Shown one piece after another: positions 54,167-62,817 of a stretch of DNA of 64,000 nt (the first letter of the stretch is position 1; every line of letters starts with the position of its first letter). Source of the DNA: Martinezella multihospitum (GTDB lineage: Bacteria; Pseudomonadota; Alphaproteobacteria; Rhizobiales; Rhizobiaceae); contig NZ_FMAG01000004.1 of assembly GCF_900094585.1 (NCBI RefSeq), positions 558,001 through 622,000 on the forward strand. Reading direction: 5' to 3'. The translations under genes and the position numbers were made by a program. The notes below the pieces were generated by a model, which did not search any database, was not told the DNA's origin, and worked only from the letters and a program-made list of their open reading frames with translations.

Positions 54167-55114
54167 TCAGGCGCGCGGCGGCGCGTCCGGGTCGTTACGT
54201 GAGGCAAACCAGTTTGCCAGGGTCGCGCCGGAAATATTGTGCCAGACGGAGAAGATCGCGCTCGGAACGGCGGCTATCGGTGAGAAATAGGCCGTCGCCA
54301 GTGCGGCACCCAGCCCTGAATTCTGCATCCCGACTTCAATCGCCAGCGCCTTGCGCTTGTAGAAATTAAGCCCGAGCACCTTCGACGCATAATAGCCAAA
54401 GAGGTAGCCGAGACCGTTGTGCAGCACGACGACGACGAAAATCAGCGGGCCGGACTGCACGATGGCCGCCTTCGAGGCACCGACGACGGCGGCAACGATC
54501 AGTACGATGCCGATGACGCTGACGAGAGGCAGAACAGGGATCGCCGCGCGAACCAGGCCGGGCACGGCCTTTTGCGCGATGAAGCCAAGCAGCAGCGGCA
54601 CGATAATGACCTGCACGATGCTGATGAACATCGACCAGGCATTGACGGGCAGATATTGGCTCGCGAACATCCAGACGAGGAAGGGCGTGACGATCGGTGC
54701 GGCAAGCGTCGTCACACTCGTGCAGGCGACCGACAGCGCCACATCGCCACGGGCAAGATAGGTCATGACATTGCTCGAGGTGCCGCCTGGGCAGCAGCCA
54801 ACCAGAATGACGCCGGCGGCGACCTCCGGCGGCATCGGAATGATTCGTGTCAAAAGCAGTGCCAGTGCGGGCATGATGCCAAAATGTGCGATGACGCCGA
54901 TCGCAACCTCGTGGGGGCGACGCGCCAGCTCGCGGAAATCGTCTATGGATATGGTCAGCCCCATGCCGAACATGATGATGCCGAGAAGCACCACGATCCA
55001 GGGTGCAAACTGCTTGAAGAAAGCAGGAAAGAAGAAGCCGAGCACGGCGAACAAGATAACCCAAATGGAAAAGGTCTTGCCGACGAAGGCGGAAAAGGAT
55101 GCCAGGAATTTCAT
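54167..55114 (-). CDS. Bile acid:sodium symporter family transporter
   Basis: A 315-residue, nine- to ten-helix BASS carrier. The sodium-site block GVILVGCCPGGTSSNVMTYLA and IEVGMQNSGLGAALA are diagnostic. GGAG precedes the ATG. Members move organic anions with sodium, pantothenate and pyruvate among others; the substrate here is unknown. It converges with the PPTase gene over 35 bases. Confidence 0.88.
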   Translation of the reverse strand: MKFLASFSAFVGKTFSIWVILFAVLGFFFPAFFKQFAPWIVVLLGIIMFGMGLTISIDDFRELARRPHEVAIGVIAHFGIMPALALLLTRIIPMPPEVAAGVILVGCCPGGTSSNVMTYLARGDVALSVACTSVTTLAAPIVTPFLVWMFASQYLPVNAWSMFISIVQVIIVPLLLGFIAQKAVPGLVRAAIPVLPLVSVIGIVLIVAAVVGASKAAIVQSGPLIFVVVVLHNGLGYLFGYYASKVLGLNFYKRKALAIEVGMQNSGLGAALATAYFSPIAAVPSAIFSVWHNISGATLANWFASRNDPDAPPRA

Positions 55115-55272
55115 GGAATCTCCGGGGGAAGGAGCATAATGATATTCGGCCGGTCTAAACCCGGCGCATCGCGTGTCAAGGCTTCGAACTGCCGGATCCG
55201 TCCGCTTCCATCATCTACGCAGCATAAATCCATCGAAGGGCGCGGCAAGTTTGCCTTGCAAGGAGCAAATGC

Positions 55273-55971
55273 ATGACCGTTACCGAACCCGATCCCATAT
55301 CCCGCACGGCCGCCATATCCTATGCGATCGGCCTGCCCTTGCTACTGCTTGTGCTTGTCTTCCTGCCTGCCGGCCGCCTCGACTGGCTGCCCGGATGGGT
55401 CTTCATCGCCTTTCTCGTGGTGAGCTATGCGATAGCGATCCTGATCATGCTGCGCGTCAACCCGGCGATCTTCCGAGCTCGCAATCGCTTCCAGGCCGGC
55501 ACCAAACGCTGGGACATCATCCTGGTTTCGCTCATGTGCCTCGGCATGGTTTCCGAAATTCCGCTTGCGACGCTCGACGCTGGCAGAATGGCATGGTCTG
55601 TCATGCCGATCTCTATCATCGTCCTTGGTTATATCCTGCTCGGCGCCGGCATCGCTGTGGGAACCTGGGCTCAGGCGGTCAATCGCTTCTTCGAACCCGG
55701 CGTCCGCCTCCAGCGCGAGCGCGGCCAGCACGTCATCAGCAATGGCCCCTATGCCTTCGTGCGTCATCCCGGCTATGTCAGCGCGATCCTGGTGTTTGCC
55801 GGGCTTGCCCTATCGCTCGGCTCCTGGTGGGCCTTGATCCCAGCCGCGTGGGCAAGCGCCTTGCTGATCCTGCGCACGAGTTGGGAAGACGCGCTGCTGC
55901 ACCAGGAGCTCGACGGCTATGCCGACTATGCCAAGCATGTCCGGTTTCGGCTGATGCCGGGCTTTTGGTAG
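55273..55971 (+). CDS. Isoprenylcysteine carboxyl methyltransferase family protein
   Basis: A 232-residue membrane protein with about five helices. The SAM-binding C-terminal signature GPYAFVRHPGYVSAILVFAG followed by RTSWEDALLHQELDGY and YADYAKHVRFRLMPG is the ICMT/PEMT type. AAGGAG precedes the ATG. It probably methylates a lipid or small molecule; no partner is obvious nearby. Confidence 0.8.
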   Translation: MTVTEPDPISRTAAISYAIGLPLLLLVLVFLPAGRLDWLPGWVFIAFLVVSYAIAILIMLRVNPAIFRARNRFQAGTKRWDIILVSLMCLGMVSEIPLATLDAGRMAWSVMPISIIVLGYILLGAGIAVGTWAQAVNRFFEPGVRLQRERGQHVISNGPYAFVRHPGYVSAILVFAGLALSLGSWWALIPAAWASALLILRTSWEDALLHQELDGYADYAKHVRFRLMPGFW

Positions 55972-56088
55972 GACTTCTCAGTCCTCTCCTGCGACATAAC
56001 GAGCTGTGCAATCGATCGCATATTGACTGGCCCGACCTCGTTTGATCTGTTCGCCGAATATGGCAATGCCTGATGTCCACCGAGGCTG

Positions 56089-56934
56089 ATGGACGTGCGG
56101 GAGGAACAGCAGAGCATGACGATGGAGGCTGTGCGGGCGGTCAGCCTGAAGCAGGTGGCGATTTCCTTTGAAATGGCCGGCAAGACGCGGTTCGACGCCG
56201 TAGCGGCCACCGATCTGGATGTTGGTGCACATGAATTCGTGGTCATCGTCGGCCCGACGGGATGCGGCAAATCCACACTTCTCAATGCAACAGCGGGCCT
56301 TTTGACGCCGGCGTCCGGTACGGTCGAAGTCTTCGGCCAACCCCTGAAATCCATCAATCGCCAGGCGGGCTATCTCTTCCAGCAGGATTCGCTCATGCCC
56401 TGGAAGACGGTGCTGGAAAATGTCGCGATCGGCCTCGATATCGCCGGGGCGAGCCATACCGAAGCCAGGAAGAGCGCTCGCGAATGGCTGGGGCGCGTCG
56501 GTCTTGCCGCTTTCGCGGATCGCTTTCCGCGCATGCTCTCGGGCGGCCAGCGCAAGCGTGTCGGTCTTGCGCAGGTGCTGATCCGCAATCCCAAGCTGTT
56601 GTTGATGGACGAGCCTTTCGGTCCGCTCGACGCGCAGACCCGCCTGATCATGGGCGATCTGCTACTGAAACTCTGGTCCGAGGACCGCAAGGCCGTGATG
56701 TTCGTGACACACGATCTCGACGAGGCGATTGCCCTTGCCGACCGTGTCGTCATCATGTCTGCCGGTCCGAAGTCCCGCATCATCGGCGACTTCAAGGTGC
56801 CGCTGGAACGGCCGCGCGAAATCGGCGAAATCCGGCACGATCCGGTCTTCAATCAGCTTCATCGCGATATCTGGCAGGCGCTCCGCGATGAAGTGATGAC
56901 GGCATATCGCCAAAGCAGCGGGGAGATCGCATGA
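56089..56934 (+). CDS. ABC transporter ATP-binding protein (nitrate/sulfonate/riboflavin-precursor type)
   Basis: A 281-residue ATPase; ATG at 56116 or 56122 are alternative starts. Walker A is GPTGCGKSTLLNATAG, signature LSGGQRKRVGLAQVL, Walker B LLLMDEPFGPLDAQTRLIM and switch FVTHDLDEAIALAD. It belongs to the NrtD/SsuB/TauB class and overlaps the permease by four bases. Confidence 0.9.
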   Translation: MDVREEQQSMTMEAVRAVSLKQVAISFEMAGKTRFDAVAATDLDVGAHEFVVIVGPTGCGKSTLLNATAGLLTPASGTVEVFGQPLKSINRQAGYLFQQDSLMPWKTVLENVAIGLDIAGASHTEARKSAREWLGRVGLAAFADRFPRMLSGGQRKRVGLAQVLIRNPKLLLMDEPFGPLDAQTRLIMGDLLLKLWSEDRKAVMFVTHDLDEAIALADRVVIMSAGPKSRIIGDFKVPLERPREIGEIRHDPVFNQLHRDIWQALRDEVMTAYRQSSGEIA

Positions 56935-57701
56935 ACCGCTCCCTCCTTCTCCTGCTGCAGATCCTGGTGGCGCTAGTCATTCTGGTCCTCTGGCATCTGG
57001 CGACGAATACCGGCCTCTTCGGCAATCCGAAGACCATATCCTTCTTCTTTGCCGATCCCCTCAAGGTGGCGCTGCGTGTCATCCAATGGTTTACGAGCGG
57101 ATCGATCTGGTACCATCTCTGGATCACCTTGTCGGAATCGATCCTGGCCTTTCTGCTCGGGGCTTTCGGCGGCATCGTTTTCGGCTTCTGGTTCGCTCGC
57201 CGGCCGCTGGTCGCGGCGGTATTCGACCCTTATGTGAAGGCGGCGAATGCCCTGCCCCGCGTCGTGCTCGCGCCGATCTTCGCGCTGTGGTTCGGCCTTG
57301 GTATCTGGTCCAAGGTGGCGCTCGGCATCACGCTGGTCTTCTTCATCGTCTTTTTCAACGTCTATCAGGGCGTCAAGGAGGTCAGCCAGCCGGTGCTGTC
57401 CAATGCCCGCATGCTTGGCATGAACGAGCGTCAGCTGCTGCGCCATGTCTATCTGCCCTCCGCACTTTCCTGGGTGTTTTCCAGCCTGCATACCTCGGTG
57501 GGGTTTGCCGTCGTCGGCGCGGTCGTCGGCGAATATTTGGGCTCCGCCGCCGGTCTTGGCTATCTCATCCAGCAGGCCGAGGGTGTTTTTGATGTGACCG
57601 GCGTTTTTGCAGGCATGGTTGTGCTGACGGCCTTCGTTCTGCTGGTGGATTGGGTGATGACGATGGTTGAACGACGGCTGCTTGCCTGGCGCGGCCAGTA
57701 G
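56931..57701 (+). CDS. ABC transporter permease (SsuC/TauC type)
   Basis: A 256-residue permease with six or so helices. The family block ALPRVVLAPIFALWFGLG and the loop NARMLGMNERQLLRHVYLPSA in part are typical. The ATG overlaps the ATPase stop (ATGA). Confidence 0.9.
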   Translation: MNRSLLLLLQILVALVILVLWHLATNTGLFGNPKTISFFFADPLKVALRVIQWFTSGSIWYHLWITLSESILAFLLGAFGGIVFGFWFARRPLVAAVFDPYVKAANALPRVVLAPIFALWFGLGIWSKVALGITLVFFIVFFNVYQGVKEVSQPVLSNARMLGMNERQLLRHVYLPSALSWVFSSLHTSVGFAVVGAVVGEYLGSAAGLGYLIQQAEGVFDVTGVFAGMVVLTAFVLLVDWVMTMVERRLLAWRGQ

Positions 57702-57732
57702 CGAAAGAAAACAGTGACGTGGAGGAAAAACT

Positions 57733-58764
57733 ATGGAACGCAGAACATTTCTGATCGGAACGGCAAGCGTCGGCATCGCCGCCTCGCTTGCGGGCATTCT
57801 GCCGGCGATGGCTCAGGACGCGAAGCCGGAAAAGCCGGATCTGCTGATCGGCGTCGGCGGCAAGCCGCTGCTCTACTACCTGCCGCTGACGATCGCCGAG
57901 CGGAAAGGCTTCTTCAAGGAAGAAGGGCTGAATGTCACCATCAATGATTTCGCCGGCGGTTCGAAGTCGCTCGAAGGCCTGATCGGCGGCTCGCTCGATG
58001 TCGTCGCCGGCGCCTACGAGCATACGATCCGCATGCAGAACAAGGGGCAGGATATCGTCGCGATCTGCAATCTCGGCCGTTATCCGGGGATTGTCATTGC
58101 CGTGCGCAAGGATCTGGCCGGCGAGATCAAGTCGATGGCCGACATGAAGGGCCGCAAGATCGGCGTGACTGCGCCGGGATCGTCGACGGCGCTGATGTTC
58201 CAATATGCCATGCTGAAGAACGGGCTGAAAACCGACGATGCATCGCTGATCGGCGTCGGAGGCGGGGCCGGCGCGGTAGCCGCGGTCAAGAGCGGTCAGA
58301 TCGACGGCCTTTCCCATCTCGATCCAGTTATCGCGCAGTTGCAGTATGACGGCGACATCACGGTGCTTCTGGACACGCGCACCGAGGCCGGTACGCGTGC
58401 GCTTTTCGGCGGCCCGAACCCGGCCGCGACCGTCTACATCAAGCGCGAATTTGCCAAAGAGAACCCGATCACCACGCAAAAGACAGTCAATGCCTTCATG
58501 AAGGCCCTGAAATGGATCGCGACGGCAAGCCCCGAAGATGTCGCCGGCGTCGTTCCGGAAGAATATCTGCTCGGCAATCGCGATCTCTATATGCAGGCCT
58601 TCAAGAATTCCAAGGAAATGTATTCCCCGGACGGCATGGTCACGATGGAAGGCTATAATTCCATGATGGGCGTGTTGAAGACGCTCGATCCCGAGCTCGC
58701 CAATGCCGACGTACCCTTCGAGAAGACATTCGATCCGACTTTCGCCAAGGCCGCAAAGACCTGA
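57733..58764 (+). CDS. ABC transporter substrate-binding protein (NMT1/THI5-like, Tat-type signal)
   Basis: A 343-residue binding protein. The N-terminus MERRTFLIGTASVGIAASLA is a Tat-like or Sec signal, cleaved near AMAQDAK. The fold block YYLPLTIAERKGFFKEEGLN and GVTAPGSSTALMFQY are of the nitrate/sulfonate/thiamine-precursor type. GGAGG precedes the ATG. Ligand unknown; aromatic sulfonate or similar is possible. Confidence 0.9.
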   Translation: MERRTFLIGTASVGIAASLAGILPAMAQDAKPEKPDLLIGVGGKPLLYYLPLTIAERKGFFKEEGLNVTINDFAGGSKSLEGLIGGSLDVVAGAYEHTIRMQNKGQDIVAICNLGRYPGIVIAVRKDLAGEIKSMADMKGRKIGVTAPGSSTALMFQYAMLKNGLKTDDASLIGVGGGAGAVAAVKSGQIDGLSHLDPVIAQLQYDGDITVLLDTRTEAGTRALFGGPNPAATVYIKREFAKENPITTQKTVNAFMKALKWIATASPEDVAGVVPEEYLLGNRDLYMQAFKNSKEMYSPDGMVTMEGYNSMMGVLKTLDPELANADVPFEKTFDPTFAKAAKT

Positions 58765-59116
58765 TCCAAGCAATAGGTATGCCCGGCGGTTGGCCGGGCA
58801 CACCTGTCCCCCGTCGGCTCTCCGGGGCTATCGAACCGAAATCCCTATCAGATTGAGCAAGCGCCGACGAATCGGCGTGATGCTGTCGAAGAAAACTCTC
58901 GCCTTATCGATCCAGCTGGCTGCTGCCTTTGCACGTCACGCGATCATAACGGCAACTAAAAGCTCCCATCCCTCTCGAAAAAATCAACCGGAGGCCTAGA
59001 TCACGCGTGGTAGTGTGATCTGAGGTGTTGCGAGGCTATGTTGCCCGTGCCTTTTGGCGGCTTCATTCGCCGTCAAACGCCGGAATTCAAGCGGAAACCT
59101 ATGGAGTACCAACGGC
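58765..59116. other. 352-base gap with a hairpin and an inverted repeat
   Basis: A GC-rich hairpin (58775-58805; TGCCCGGC with GCCGGGCA) 10 bases after the binding-protein stop may be a terminator. AGATCAC (58998-59004) and GTGATCT (59015-59021) form a 24-base dyad about 95 bases before the next gene. No gene was recognised. Confidence 0.55.
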
Positions 59117-59770
59117 ATGGCTTCACTTGCCAAAGTGTTTCGAGCGCCCTTCCTAATTGCCTTGTTTATCCTTTCCTGTGCGCTCTCTGCTGCGTGGGCC
59201 GATGATGCCGGCCAATCATCAAGCGGGACTGGGCTCCCGCGGCCGACGAGCAGCTATACGGCGACCTCTGCGGATGGCGTACCGGTAAGATTGAACTACT
59301 TCTCTCCGCAAGACGGTATTTCGGTCGTCTTCGTCATCGGTGAAACAGGCCAACCACTGAAGACGCTTCCATCCATCGAAGAACAGGGAAAGCTCCTGGA
59401 TGGCTTGCTGGGTCAGTTGGTCAGCGAACATAAGGACTTGCCGGCGACCTTTCCCCTCTTCCTGACGGGAACCAAGGATAGCTTGACGACGGAGCTGGCG
59501 GCCAAGCTGCATGAAAAGGACGCCAACTGGAATCCGAAGACCGGTCAACCCAAGCGCGGCCATTTCAACGAGGTTGTCACGGCCGAGCTAAACACGATCC
59601 TTCAGTCGTCACCCATCGCCCAGGCTTTCCAGTCCCATGGCTACAAGCTGGAGCTGACGGATATCGAAAAGATCGAAATGCAAGTTCCCGCCAAGAAAGG
59701 CGATGGAAAATATCCGCAATACATCAACTCAATGGATATAGACGCGACCAAAATGTCAACCGGAGGATGA
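59117..59770 (+). CDS. Exported protein of unknown function, next to Tae4-like amidase
   Basis: A 217-residue protein with a signal peptide (FLIALFILSCALSAAWADDA). The mature part has GVPVRLNYFSPQDGIS and a later acidic/lysine-rich end, without a recognised domain. ATG 59117 follows GGAG by ten bases. Its stop lies six bases before the amidase and its last codons carry that gene's ribosome site, so the two are coupled. It could be a periplasmic partner or immunity protein, which is speculation. Confidence 0.7.
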   Translation: MASLAKVFRAPFLIALFILSCALSAAWADDAGQSSSGTGLPRPTSSYTATSADGVPVRLNYFSPQDGISVVFVIGETGQPLKTLPSIEEQGKLLDGLLGQLVSEHKDLPATFPLFLTGTKDSLTTELAAKLHEKDANWNPKTGQPKRGHFNEVVTAELNTILQSSPIAQAFQSHGYKLELTDIEKIEMQVPAKKGDGKYPQYINSMDIDATKMSTGG

Positions 59771-59776
59771 CGTGAG

Positions 59777-60340
59777 ATGAATCAGCAGGTACGTTCTCAT
59801 TTGAGACCCTCTTTCGATGATCTGGTAAAGAACTATCCCGATCCGCGAAGGGTCAAGTTGAAGCCCCTGAAGGAGATTATCGGCGGCGGTCTTACGACGG
59901 ACTGGGCGATGAACAGCATCGGCGACAGCTGCACCCTTCGCATGAGCCGCGCGTTCAATTATGGTTCCAGCTATCAGATCCCAGCACATTTTCCGGGCTT
60001 GCGAACTTTGGCGGGCAAAGATGGATTGCGCTATGCCTATGCGGTTCAGGAATTTCACAAATGGCTGAAACAGCGCCTCGGCGCGCCTGACCTTATCGTG
60101 AAGGGCAAGCCCGTCAGCCGCGACAGTTTTGCCGGCAAGAAGGGGATTATCATTTTCGACATCGTCTTTGGGCCGAATCCGGATGGCACGCGTGCTCTTG
60201 GCCATGCCGATCTCTGGGACGGCCAGACCTTCTATGACGAGCTCGACGGCACCAGCAGACCGGACCGTGACTTCTTCACCATAGCCGATAGCGTCTCGCT
60301 CTGGATTTGCCCCGGAACGACGAATTTGGCTAGCCGCTGA
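59777..60340 (+). CDS. Tae4-like peptidoglycan amidase (type VI secretion effector family)
   Basis: A 187-residue protein without a signal peptide. Catalytic cysteine C52 in GDSCTLRMSRAFNYG and the HxD pair H143-D145 in ALGHADLWDGQTF match the NlpC/P60-like Tae4 fold, with the GIIIFDIVFG strand between. The family cleaves the gamma-D-glutamyl-meso-diaminopimelate bond in peptidoglycan and is delivered by type VI secretion. No T6SS structural genes occur in this window. Family assignment is by motif only. Confidence 0.8.
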   Translation: MNQQVRSHLRPSFDDLVKNYPDPRRVKLKPLKEIIGGGLTTDWAMNSIGDSCTLRMSRAFNYGSSYQIPAHFPGLRTLAGKDGLRYAYAVQEFHKWLKQRLGAPDLIVKGKPVSRDSFAGKKGIIIFDIVFGPNPDGTRALGHADLWDGQTFYDELDGTSRPDRDFFTIADSVSLWICPGTTNLASR

Positions 60341-60826
60341 CAACGCCATTTGCTCGAAAAATAGTCCCGCCGATCAAAGAAAGCCGCCGCCGGGGAGAAG
60401 CGAAATCCCAGGCCCTTTATCTGGACGGCCTTACAAGAAGAGCGGCTTCCGTCGCCCGTGGAAGCCGCGAAGCGGATAAATTCACCCATGGGCTGGCGAG
60501 GCGAACCACTTTTCCTGGGTCCAGCTAGAGGCAATCCTCACCGACCTGGAAACGCCTGCGTTCAGGAGATTTTCCCGCAGCCAGCGGCAGCTGTGTTGGG
60601 CCGCTGCCCTGCCACCACGACTAGCCCGCAGTTCGTGGCTCCAGTTGCTGTTTCCGGATGCGAACCACAAGTCACCTCATTGGCTCCTGGCAGCGAAGAA
60701 TTTTTTCAAATTGACCGACGGGTTTCGATCGCATGCACGTTCAAGCAGCGCAAGATCTGACGAGAACCTGAATGACAAGGCTTCTTGAGGTCGAGGCAGG
60801 CTGCGGTCCGATACTGGAGAATGAGA
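60341..60826. other. Gap between amidase and lyase-family gene
   Basis: A 486-base stretch without a gene having a standard start. It contains one open frame at 60480-60788 that reads like protein, described separately. No promoter motif or repeat was recognised. Confidence 0.5.
60480..60788 (+). pseudogene. Possible gene remnant, open frame without start codon
   Basis: An uninterrupted frame of 102 codons begins right after a TAA and ends at TGA 60786-60788, with no ATG near its start. It reads like protein, with FSWVQLEAILTDLETPAF then SRSQRQLCWAAALP and SPHWLLAAKNFFKLTDGF. No family was recognised. It may be the tail of a broken gene, a gene with a non-standard start, or chance in GC-rich DNA. 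Confidence 0.3.
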
Positions 60827-61819
60827 ATGGTTGCATCATTCAAAACGCCAGCGGGCCAGAAGCGGATATATCCGGCAATGCTGCTCGGCATGTTGCTCGT
60901 CTTTGCCTTTCCCTTCGCCGCACGCGCGGAAGCCTGCACGGTCCCGCCGCCAATTTCTGCCATCGATCCACCCGGTTTCTACGATGATCCGGATGGTTAT
61001 GGCAGGGCGATAAAGCCGTTGCATGCCTTTGTCGAAACGGTGAATAAGGCAGCCGATAGCGGCGACAAGGCGTGCCTGGTCGAGCTTCTGGACACTTGGG
61101 CGCGTGCGAATGCCTTGATGGCGCCGATCAAGGGCTATCAGGGATATTATGAGCGCTCATGGGCAGGAACTGATTTTGCTTTGGTCCTGCTCAGATTCTT
61201 TCCCCAATCAAAGGATGACGCTCCCGCCGTTGCGCCGCCTATCTCGAAATGGCTTATCGAGATAGCTGCCTCGACGCGGGATGCAAATGCTATCAACCGC
61301 CTCCACAACAATCTAGTTTACTGGGCAGGCCTGAATCTCACGGCAATAGGAACGCTGACGAAACGGTCCGACCTCATCGACGCCGGCATTGCCCGTGCGC
61401 GCGAAGGTATCAAGGATATCCAGCCGAACGGCACATTGGAGCGCGAGCTGAAACGCGGCGACCGAGCGCTTCACTATCATAATTTTGCGCTCATCCCGCT
61501 GGTCTTCACCGCGGAGCTGGCGCAAGCGCACCATGTTGACCTCTATTCAGAAAACAACGGAGCCATTCGACGCCTGGCAAATGTGGTGATCGATGCGGCG
61601 CTCGATGAAAGCAGCTTCTCAGCCTATACTTCGACACCGCAGCATCTTTTCCCTTGGACTTTTGCCGGCGACCTCGCCTGGATGGAGCCGTATCAGGCTC
61701 GCTTCCACGATCCACGATTGGCGACCCTGATTGCTCGGCGCCGCCCATTTATCAACCCGCGGCTCGGTGGCAACGTGACGGCCGCCTGGAGTGGACGCCC
61801 AACAACGGAGCGTCCCTAG
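60827..61819 (+). CDS. Exported alginate-lyase-family protein (PL5-like)
   Basis: A 330-residue protein with a signal peptide (MLLGMLLVFAFPFAARA). The alpha/alpha-barrel signature appears as LHNNLVYWAGL (residues 159-168) and ALHYHNFALIPLV with Y217. In PL5 lyases the first motif is NNHxYW; here the histidine is replaced by leucine and a histidine sits before the NN. The ATG at 60827 has GGAG seven bases upstream. It may bind or cleave an acidic polysaccharide, or have lost activity. Confidence 0.75.
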   Translation: MVASFKTPAGQKRIYPAMLLGMLLVFAFPFAARAEACTVPPPISAIDPPGFYDDPDGYGRAIKPLHAFVETVNKAADSGDKACLVELLDTWARANALMAPIKGYQGYYERSWAGTDFALVLLRFFPQSKDDAPAVAPPISKWLIEIAASTRDANAINRLHNNLVYWAGLNLTAIGTLTKRSDLIDAGIARAREGIKDIQPNGTLERELKRGDRALHYHNFALIPLVFTAELAQAHHVDLYSENNGAIRRLANVVIDAALDESSFSAYTSTPQHLFPWTFAGDLAWMEPYQARFHDPRLATLIARRRPFINPRLGGNVTAAWSGRPTTERP

Positions 61820-61889
61820 TGGCGATATCCGGAACGACCCTATCGACCTGCGCTTCTGACCCATCTGAGATGGTCAATGGAGGACCAGT

Positions 61890-62750
61890 ATGCATCTAAC
61901 ACGTCGGCAGTTTGCCGTTCTGGCTTGCGCTTTGACGGTTCCGGCAGGCCGAAGCGCCGCGGCAAGTGACGATAACGCAGTGTTCTGGCAAGCAAACCTG
62001 GCAGACCGATCAATCGCCATTTTCGGCTATGAACGCATCAGTGCCGCAATGGCATCCGACATCGTTCGCGATGGAGAGCGGATATCCGACCAGGCAACTT
62101 CGGTCTATACCGACATCGGCCCGAATGCTCCGCACTTGAAGTACTCGACGAATATAAAACAAATACCACCGGTTCTTTCCGATTTGGCACCGACGGATGC
62201 AGACGACCTGCGCCGCATCATGCCGGCTGCCGCAGGTTCCTCGGTCGATCGCCTTCCAGGATATGTGGTGGCCTTGTTGCTGATGGGCGAAGGGCAACAC
62301 CCATGGGCGCCGACCGTCGAGGGGGTGATCATGGATCACGTTCGCTTCACTGGAAAGCAAATCTCCCCGCTGATAAGCGATGAGGACCTGATGTCGATAT
62401 GGTCGCCACCCGATACTTTCACGCTGAAAGCGGTTGGCGCACATCAAATCAGCTATCTTCTCGAGAAGCGCCGTCAGCTGGGGCCTATCGGTGGCTATAT
62501 GGAAACACTTTACAGGCAACGGCGCGTATCAGAGATCACGCAGTTGCGAGAGGAAATAGCCAAAGAAGGAGTGGTCAGTCCGCTTGGTTCTCTGGCAGGT
62601 CCGCAATTCAAGGCGTTACTCCTGAAGCAGGTCTTGAAAATTGAGTCGACGAAGAATTTTCTTCTTCTCCCGTTGGCTGTCTTACTGGGTAATGACGGCA
62701 TCCTGGAACTCATGAAATCAAACGGCTTTCAGATAACGGCATTGGCATAG
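61890..62750 (+). CDS. Exported protein of unknown function (possible Tat signal)
   Basis: A 286-residue protein. The start MHLTRRQFAVLACALTVPAG contains RR and a hydrophobic stretch, as in Tat or Sec signals. The remainder (VFWQANLADRSIAIFGYERI, PAAAGSSVDRLPGY) has no confidently recognised domain; a distant TraB/GumN-like similarity was considered. GGAGG lies nine bases before the ATG. It is 70 bases after the lyase-family gene, on the same strand. Confidence 0.6.
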   Translation: MHLTRRQFAVLACALTVPAGRSAAASDDNAVFWQANLADRSIAIFGYERISAAMASDIVRDGERISDQATSVYTDIGPNAPHLKYSTNIKQIPPVLSDLAPTDADDLRRIMPAAAGSSVDRLPGYVVALLLMGEGQHPWAPTVEGVIMDHVRFTGKQISPLISDEDLMSIWSPPDTFTLKAVGAHQISYLLEKRRQLGPIGGYMETLYRQRRVSEITQLREEIAKEGVVSPLGSLAGPQFKALLLKQVLKIESTKNFLLLPLAVLLGNDGILELMKSNGFQITALA

Positions 62751-62817
62751 TGCTGCCGATGCTTGTGAAAGCCGCATGCTCCATCAAGTCATTTATCCCA
62801 TTCGAGGACTATATGAT

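Noticed and set aside
61890..62750. Naming the 286-residue exported protein as TraB/GumN
   Set aside because: Only a vague pattern match; no conserved GxxH or ERN-type motif could be pointed to.
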